A DNA stretch of 10,892 bases from Bacteroidales bacterium (GTDB lineage Bacteria; Bacteroidota; Bacteroidia; Bacteroidales; UBA7960): assembly GCA_003553005.1 (NCBI GenBank), contig PUPG01000227.1, positions 1 through 10,892 on the forward strand. Direction: 5' to 3'. The notes below the pieces were generated by a model that was not told the origin of the DNA, made no database searches, and worked only from the letters and a program-made list of their open reading frames with translations. This document shows, piece after piece, positions 6,863 through 10,892 of this stretch; position 1 is the stretch's first letter, and every line of letters starts with the position of its first letter. Made by a program: the position numbers and the translations under genes.

Positions 6863-7993
6863 ATGTCCATGGATCAGCACGATGAAACAAAGCTTGCCCC
6901 CGCGGTTCGCATGGTGTGCCTGACAGGTCTGTTGCTTTTTGTCATGACCGTACAGGCTGCTGCAGATGTTACCGGGAATGCCGATGATCCCGCGCAGCAA
7001 GAAACCATAGATGCCCGGAAAATCATTGTGGACCATGTCCTGGATAGTTATGAATGGCATCTTTTTGACATTGGAGACAGGTCCTTTTCCTTGTACTTGC
7101 CGGTCATCCTGATTCATGATGCAGATTTCTATTTCTTTTCAAGTCGCCGGTTTGACTACGGACGCGAGGCATATAAAAATTTCGCCATTGCACAGGAAGG
7201 CCCCAGGAAAGGCCGTGTGATCAGGGTGCTTGACGACGGCCAGACCCCAGATCCCCATGCGTCTTATGTGATTGATCTTTCGATTACGAAAACGGTGCTG
7301 GCCGTTTTCATTGCCTCATTTTTGATCTGCCTGCTCTTTGTGCAGGTTGGGCGCAAGTACAGGAATGCGGCCATTGATTACACACCAAAGGGGCTGCCCC
7401 TGTTCTTCGAACCCCTGATCCTGTTTGTCAGATACCAGATTGCCGTCCTGGCCATTGGTCCGGACAAATATCAGCGCTTCATGCCCTACCTGTTGACAGT
7501 CTTCTTTTTCATCTTCATTAACAACCTGATCGGACTCGTGCCTGTCTTCCCAGGAGGGGTAAATGTAACCGGTAATATCAGCGTCACCTTCGTGCTGGCC
7601 ATGTTCACCTTTTTTACCACACACTGGTACGCCAACAGCGGCTATTGGAAGCACATGTTCAACATGCCGGGTGTGCCTTTTTTCCTGAAGTTTCCCATTC
7701 CGATCATCCCGGTCATTGAAATGGCCGGTGCCTTTATTAAGCCTTTTACTTTGATGATCAGGCTTTTTGCGAATATGACGGCTGGGCATATGGTAATCCT
7801 GAGCCTGACCACCCTGATTTTTGTGCTTGGATCCGTGAGTGTGCTCATGGGTTACTCTATTTCACCCATCACCATTTTGTTTCTGGTATTCCTGAATTTC
7901 CTGAAAATTCTCGTTTCTTTTTTGCAAGCATATATTTTTACCCTGTTTAGTGCGTTCTTCTTTGGGATGGCTGTCCCAAAAGAGAATCATTAG
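6863..7993 (+). CDS. atpB: F1Fo ATP synthase subunit a, with Bacteroidetes-type N-terminal extension
   Basis: Subunit a is the Fo stator protein whose half-channels carry protons to and from the c-ring. At 376 residues it is about 100 longer than the E. coli protein because of a signal-peptide-like segment (about 16-34, ending QAAA) and an extracytoplasmic domain (about 35-138), a known feature of Bacteroidetes AtpB. The membrane part begins near DLSITKTVL (138-146). It includes the family blocks MPYLLTVFFFIFINNLIGLVP (207-227), GGVNVTGN (231-238) and KPFTLMIRLFANMTAGH (293-309) with essential Arg300, the equivalent of E. coli Arg210. His309 stands where E. coli has Glu219, and LQAYIF carries Gln355 (E. 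coli Gln252). Position 348, equivalent to E. coli His245 and usually Glu when the first site is His, is Lys here. It follows the AtpI-like gene by 81 bases and precedes atpE by 24. Confidence 0.97.
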   Translation: MSMDQHDETKLAPAVRMVCLTGLLLFVMTVQAAADVTGNADDPAQQETIDARKIIVDHVLDSYEWHLFDIGDRSFSLYLPVILIHDADFYFFSSRRFDYGREAYKNFAIAQEGPRKGRVIRVLDDGQTPDPHASYVIDLSITKTVLAVFIASFLICLLFVQVGRKYRNAAIDYTPKGLPLFFEPLILFVRYQIAVLAIGPDKYQRFMPYLLTVFFFIFINNLIGLVPVFPGGVNVTGNISVTFVLAMFTFFTTHWYANSGYWKHMFNMPGVPFFLKFPIPIIPVIEMAGAFIKPFTLMIRLFANMTAGHMVILSLTTLIFVLGSVSVLMGYSISPITILFLVFLNFLKILVSFLQAYIFTLFSAFFFGMAVPKENH

Positions 7994-8017
7994 GGTGTAC
8001 ATTAAAAACCTAAACAC

Positions 8018-8278
8018 ATGGAACTGTTATTTGTATTGCTCAATAATGTAGATGTTGCCCACGAATGGATGAAAATGGGCGCCGCCTTGACTGCCGTGAT
8101 TGCTGTTTTTGGCGCGGCATATGGCATAGCTGCCATTGCTAAAAGTGCGATCGACAATATTGCCCGGCAACCTGAAGCCGGAAACGACCTGCGGTCTTCC
8201 ATGGTGGTTGCAGCAGCGCTGATTGAAGGGATTACGTTCTTTGCCCTGGTAATCGTGCTGCTTACCCTCTTTGTTTGA
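8018..8278 (+). CDS. atpE: F1Fo ATP synthase subunit c
   Basis: This 86-residue hairpin protein forms the rotating c-ring. Helix 1 (about 18-46) leads into the polar loop NIARQPEAG (47-55) that contacts subunits gamma and epsilon. Helix 2 (about 58-85) carries the ion-binding Glu70 in AAALIEGITFFALV. The residues after Glu70 (Gly71, then Thr73 and Phe75) lack the Ser/Thr at +1 and Tyr at +5 of typical Na+ c-subunits, and there is no Na+-type Gln in helix 1, so H+ coupling is predicted. The usual GxGxGxG packing motif of helix 1 reads as Gly32, Ala34, Gly36, Ala38, with Tyr35 inside it and Lys42 where Gly is common. This may affect ring size. The gene lies 24 bases after atpB behind an A-rich leader and is followed by an unusually long 127-base gap before atpF. 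Confidence 0.97.
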   Translation: MELLFVLLNNVDVAHEWMKMGAALTAVIAVFGAAYGIAAIAKSAIDNIARQPEAGNDLRSSMVVAAALIEGITFFALVIVLLTLFV

Positions 8279-8405
8279 TCCGGTGAGCCATTGTTAGCAC
8301 GAACAGCAGAACAACCAAAGGGTCTTTTGCCCGACAATGAAGAATTACACCTGCCATTGCTTTCCCAGGATTGCCAGGTATTTGTAATGATTAAACCATT
8401 GCCTT
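8279..8405. other. 127-base non-coding gap between atpE and atpF
   Basis: This is the longest gap between consecutive ATP synthase genes in the window (others are 24, 17 and 2 bases). I find no credible short gene, no TAnnTTTG box and no strong hairpin in it. An open frame from 8291 continues into atpF in another frame and resembles nothing. In many bacteria the atpE transcript is made or translated in excess, so an mRNA processing or stability element here is conceivable but unsupported. Confidence 0.4.
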
Positions 8406-8900
8406 ATGGAACTATTGATGCCCGGGTTGGGGCTAATTTTCTGGATGACCATTTCTTTTGGGGTGGTGCTTTATATATTAAAAAAATTTGCATGGAAGCC
8501 AATTCTGCAGGTGCTCTATGCCCGTGAACAACAGTTGGCCAAATCATTCAGCGATGCCAAGCGGATTGAACACGAAATGACCCAACTGGAAACGATGAAA
8601 AGCAGCAAGATGGCCGAAGCAGAACAAGCCGCCCGGGACATCACTGCCAAAGCCCATGAAGATGCAGAACAAATCATCGTTGAGGCCAGGGAAAAAGCCC
8701 GCGAAGAGGCACAGGAAATCAGCGAAAAAGCAGATGAGATGATCCGCCAGTATAAAGAAGAAGCATTTAGGCAAATTAAAAGTCAGATCTCGTTGCTTTC
8801 CATGGATATTGCAGAAAAAGTGCTCACCGAGGAGTTGAGTGACCGGGGAAGAAACACCCGCTATATTCGCAAGTTGCTTGATGAGGTTAAAGTGAACTGA
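8406..8900 (+). CDS. atpF: F1Fo ATP synthase subunit b
   Basis: Subunit b forms the peripheral stalk that holds F1 stationary against the rotor. The 164-residue protein has the family's start, MELLMPGLGLIFWMTISF, a single membrane helix (about 7-25), a basic membrane exit (KKFAWKP, 26-32) and then a long charged, Ala/Glu/Lys-rich coiled coil (about 40-135) that forms the dimeric stalk. The C-terminal region (about 136-164) would contact subunit delta. The length is normal for bacterial b. There is only one b-type gene in the window (no b-prime), so a homodimer is expected. It ends 17 bases before atpH. A start a few codons downstream (Met5) is possible, but the first ATG best fits the conserved N-terminus. 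Confidence 0.96.
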   Translation: MELLMPGLGLIFWMTISFGVVLYILKKFAWKPILQVLYAREQQLAKSFSDAKRIEHEMTQLETMKSSKMAEAEQAARDITAKAHEDAEQIIVEAREKAREEAQEISEKADEMIRQYKEEAFRQIKSQISLLSMDIAEKVLTEELSDRGRNTRYIRKLLDEVKVN

Positions 8901-8917
8901 TCATCCGTGCAAAAGAT

Positions 8918-9460
8918 ATGTTGCAACATAACCATATTCTGCATAAGCGCTACGCCAAAGCCCTATTGGCCCTCACCGGTGAAAACCATATCCTGGAACG
9001 GTCGTATGCCGATATGAGGCTGATTTACAAGGTGTTTTCCGAGAATAAACCACTTGCCGCCATCCTGAAAAGTCCGGTCACCCGCCTGTCAAAAAAGAAC
9101 AAGATCATTGCCAGGTTATTTGAAACCCGTGTCCATCCGCTGATTCTTAAATATATGCAAATTATCACGCGCAAGCAACGCGGGTTTATGCTGGAGGGCA
9201 TTGCTGCTGCTTACCTCGAGGTGTATAAAGAACACCTTGGCATTGAACAGGTGAAAGTAATCACTGCCGTGCCCATGGATGATGACCTAAGGCATAAAGC
9301 CATGGCTGCTGCCCGGCGAATTACGGATCATGAGATAGAGTTTGACGAGCAGGTCAACCCGGAAATCCTTGGTGGATTTATTCTCCGGATCGGTGAAAAA
9401 CAATACAATGCCAGTGTGCATGACCGGCTGGCCAAGCTTAAGAAACATTTGAATTTTTGA
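8918..9460 (+). CDS. atpH: F1Fo ATP synthase subunit delta
   Basis: Subunit delta (OSCP) joins the top of the F1 alpha-beta hexamer to the b stalk. The 180-residue protein shows the two expected parts: an all-helical N-terminal domain (about 6-108, beginning [11 protein letters not shown]) that binds the N-termini of alpha, and a C-terminal domain (about 112-180). The latter has the family signature [20 protein letters not shown] (147-166) followed by a basic terminal helix (LAKLKKHL). Length and domain order are normal. It ends 2 bases before the atpA start, implying coupled translation with its direct binding partner. Confidence 0.96.
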   Translation: MLQHNHILHKRYAKALLALTGENHILERSYADMRLIYKVFSENKPLAAILKSPVTRLSKKNKIIARLFETRVHPLILKYMQIITRKQRGFMLEGIAAAYLEVYKEHLGIEQVKVITAVPMDDDLRHKAMAAARRITDHEIEFDEQVNPEILGGFILRIGEKQYNASVHDRLAKLKKHLNF

Positions 9461-9462
9461 TT

Positions 9463-10892
9463 ATGTCAGACCTGAAACCTTCAGAAATATCAGCAATCCT
9501 TCGGCAGGAGATGGCTGGTTTTCAGCCATCAGCCGAGCTCGAGGAAACAGGCACCGTGCTGCAGGTAGGTGATGGTATCGCCCGTGTATATGGATTGAGC
9601 AATGCATGGGCCGGTGAGATGGTGCAATGCAACGATCATGGCCTGACGGGTGTGGTGCTGAACCTGGAAGAAGACAATGCCGGAGTCGTGCTGCTTGGCG
9701 ACTATCGCAGCCTAAGGGAAGGAGATATCGTAAAGCGCACCGGAAGCATCGTTTCTGTGCGTGTTGGTGAGGGCTTGCTAGGCAGGGTTGTCAATACGCT
9801 CGGACAGCCGATTGACCGGAAAGGTGCGGTGGCTGGCCCATTGTACGACATGCCCCTGGAGCGAAAGGCCCCAGGGGTAATTTACAGGCAACCGGTAAAC
9901 CAACCGCTCCAGACAGGGATCAAGGCCATAGATGCCATGATTCCGATAGGCCGGGGTCAGCGGGAGTTGATCATTGGTGACCGGCAAACAGGCAAAACAG
10001 GCATGGCTGTGGATACCATCATCAACCAGCGACAATATCATGAACAGGGCGAACCTGTGTACTGTGTTTATGTGGCCATCGGACAGAAAGGGTCCACGGT
10101 GGCAGGCGTAGTCGACAAACTTGAACAACACGGTGCCATGGCCTACACGGTGGTCGTCTCTGCACCTGCAAGCGACCCGGCCTCCATGCAATTTTATGCA
10201 CCTTTTACCGGCATGGCTATTGGGGAGTTTTTCCGCGATACGGGCCGGGATGCCCTGGTGTTTTTTGATGACCTGTCAAAGCAGGCGGTAGCCTACCGCG
10301 AGGTGTCCCTGCTGCTTCGCCGGCCGCCCGGACGAGAGGCGTTCCCGGGCGATGTGTTTTATCTTCACTCCAGGCTGCTGGAAAGGGCAGCCAGGATCAT
10401 TGCATCTGACGACATCGCCAAAGAGCAGAACGATTTGCCCGAATCGATCCGGGAGATGGTAAAAGGAGGTGGCTCGCTCACGGCCATACCCATGGTCGAA
10501 ACCCTGGCTGGTGACGTTTCCGCCTATATCCCCACCAATGTGATATCCATTACCGATGGCCAGATCTTTTTGGAAACGGACCTCTTTCATGCCGGCGTGC
10601 GCCCTGCAATCAATGTGGGTGTGTCTGTGAGCAGGGTGGGAGGGACCGCCCAGATGAAATCCATGAAACGCGTGGCGGGTACGCTTAAGATTGATCAGGC
10701 GCAATACCGCGAACTGGAAGCTTTTGCACGTTTTGGTTCTGACCTGGATCCCGACACCCGCTATGTGCTCGACAAAGGTGTCAGAAACATGGAATTGCTC
10801 AAGCAAGAACAATACAAACCGGTACCTGTCGAAGAGCAAGTGGTTATCCTTTACTGTGGTACCGAGGGCATGCTGATGGATTTGCCAGTGCC
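9463..10892 (+). CDS. atpA: F1Fo ATP synthase subunit alpha (partial, C-terminus outside window)
   Basis: Alpha is the non-catalytic nucleotide-binding subunit of the F1 hexamer. The visible 476 codons start at the ATG two bases after the atpH stop. They include the N-terminal delta-binding segment, the beta-barrel domain (about 25-95) and the nucleotide-binding domain with the Walker A loop GDRQTGKT (172-179), [12 protein letters not shown] (203-214), and Walker B-region strand ALVFFDD (264-270) followed by [20 protein letters not shown]. The SVSRVGG segment carries the arginine finger Arg391, and [10 protein letters not shown] (381-390) is the family signature. The C-terminal helical domain starts near 395 and runs off the right edge; about 45-50 residues are probably missing. 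Gln176 in the P-loop is the usual alpha-type residue, and no motif is degenerate. atpG is expected next. Confidence 0.97.
   Translation, partial: MSDLKPSEISAILRQEMAGFQPSAELEETGTVLQVGDGIARVYGLSNAWAGEMVQCNDHGLTGVVLNLEEDNAGVVLLGDYRSLREGDIVKRTGSIVSVRVGEGLLGRVVNTLGQPIDRKGAVAGPLYDMPLERKAPGVIYRQPVNQPLQTGIKAIDAMIPIGRGQRELIIGDRQTGKTGMAVDTIINQRQYHEQGEPVYCVYVAIGQKGSTVAGVVDKLEQHGAMAYTVVVSAPASDPASMQFYAPFTGMAIGEFFRDTGRDALVFFDDLSKQAVAYREVSLLLRRPPGREAFPGDVFYLHSRLLERAARIIASDDIAKEQNDLPESIREMVKGGGSLTAIPMVETLAGDVSAYIPTNVISITDGQIFLETDLFHAGVRPAINVGVSVSRVGGTAQMKSMKRVAGTLKIDQAQYRELEAFARFGSDLDPDTRYVLDKGVRNMELLKQEQYKPVPVEEQVVILYCGTEGMLMDLPV

Noticed and set aside
7316..7789. 157-codon minus-strand open frame
   Set aside because: It is antisense to the membrane domain of atpB and highly polar because it mirrors hydrophobic codons, a typical shadow.
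8291..8527. Possible small gene in the atpE-atpF gap
   Set aside because: The frame runs well into the conserved start of atpF in another phase, has no ribosome-binding context and resembles no known small subunit.
10276..10839. 187-codon minus-strand open frame
   Set aside because: It is antisense to the highly conserved core of atpA and has no family resemblance.
1..10892. Mobile elements, CRISPR arrays, tRNA or rRNA genes, defence or toxin-antitoxin genes
   Set aside because: No repeat-spacer pattern, transposase-like reading frame, terminal inverted repeats or RNA-gene-like segment was seen; gaps between genes are all under 130 bases apart from the control region before porW.

Overview
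The window comes from a Bacteroidetes (Bacteroidota) chromosome. Four things point that way: a PorW/SprE-type lipoprotein of the type IX secretion and gliding machinery; an AtpB with a signal peptide and a long extracytoplasmic N-terminal domain; A-rich leaders without Shine-Dalgarno sequences; and three intergenic matches to the Bacteroidetes -7 promoter element TAnnTTTG. All reading frames are intact. I see no transposase, integrase, tRNA, rRNA, CRISPR array or defence gene, so this is core rather than accessory DNA. The F1Fo genes are not preceded by atpD-atpC, which argues for a split ATP synthase locus. Family or genus cannot be assigned from what is visible.

Minus strand, about 1-3076, reading leftward: a membrane-anchored M23 endopeptidase, then dxr (MEP pathway, ATGA overlap with the M23 gene), then rseP (site-2 protease, C-terminal part beyond the left edge). 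This looks like one operon for envelope upkeep, covering cell-wall hydrolysis, isoprenoid and undecaprenyl precursor supply, and regulated intramembrane proteolysis.

Between 3077 and 3236 lies a divergent control region with a -7-like box for each direction and a perfect 10-bp palindrome between them.

Plus strand, 3237-10892: porW/sprE (large TPR lipoprotein), a bactofilin preceded by its own -7-like box, a four-helix AtpI-like membrane protein, then atpB, atpE, atpF, atpH and atpA (atpA runs off the right edge). The Fo and stalk genes are in the usual a-c-b-delta-alpha order.

Functionally the window joins envelope machinery that depends on ion-motive force (type IX secretion) and cell-shape scaffolding (bactofilin, M23 peptidase) to the ATP synthase operon. 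I did not find a convincing undescribed system. The best leads are local: a lysine in the proton-path helix of subunit a where glutamate is usual, an alanine-substituted glycine motif in subunit c, the porW start-codon question, and the fixed neighbourhood of type IX secretion, bactofilin and ATP synthase genes.
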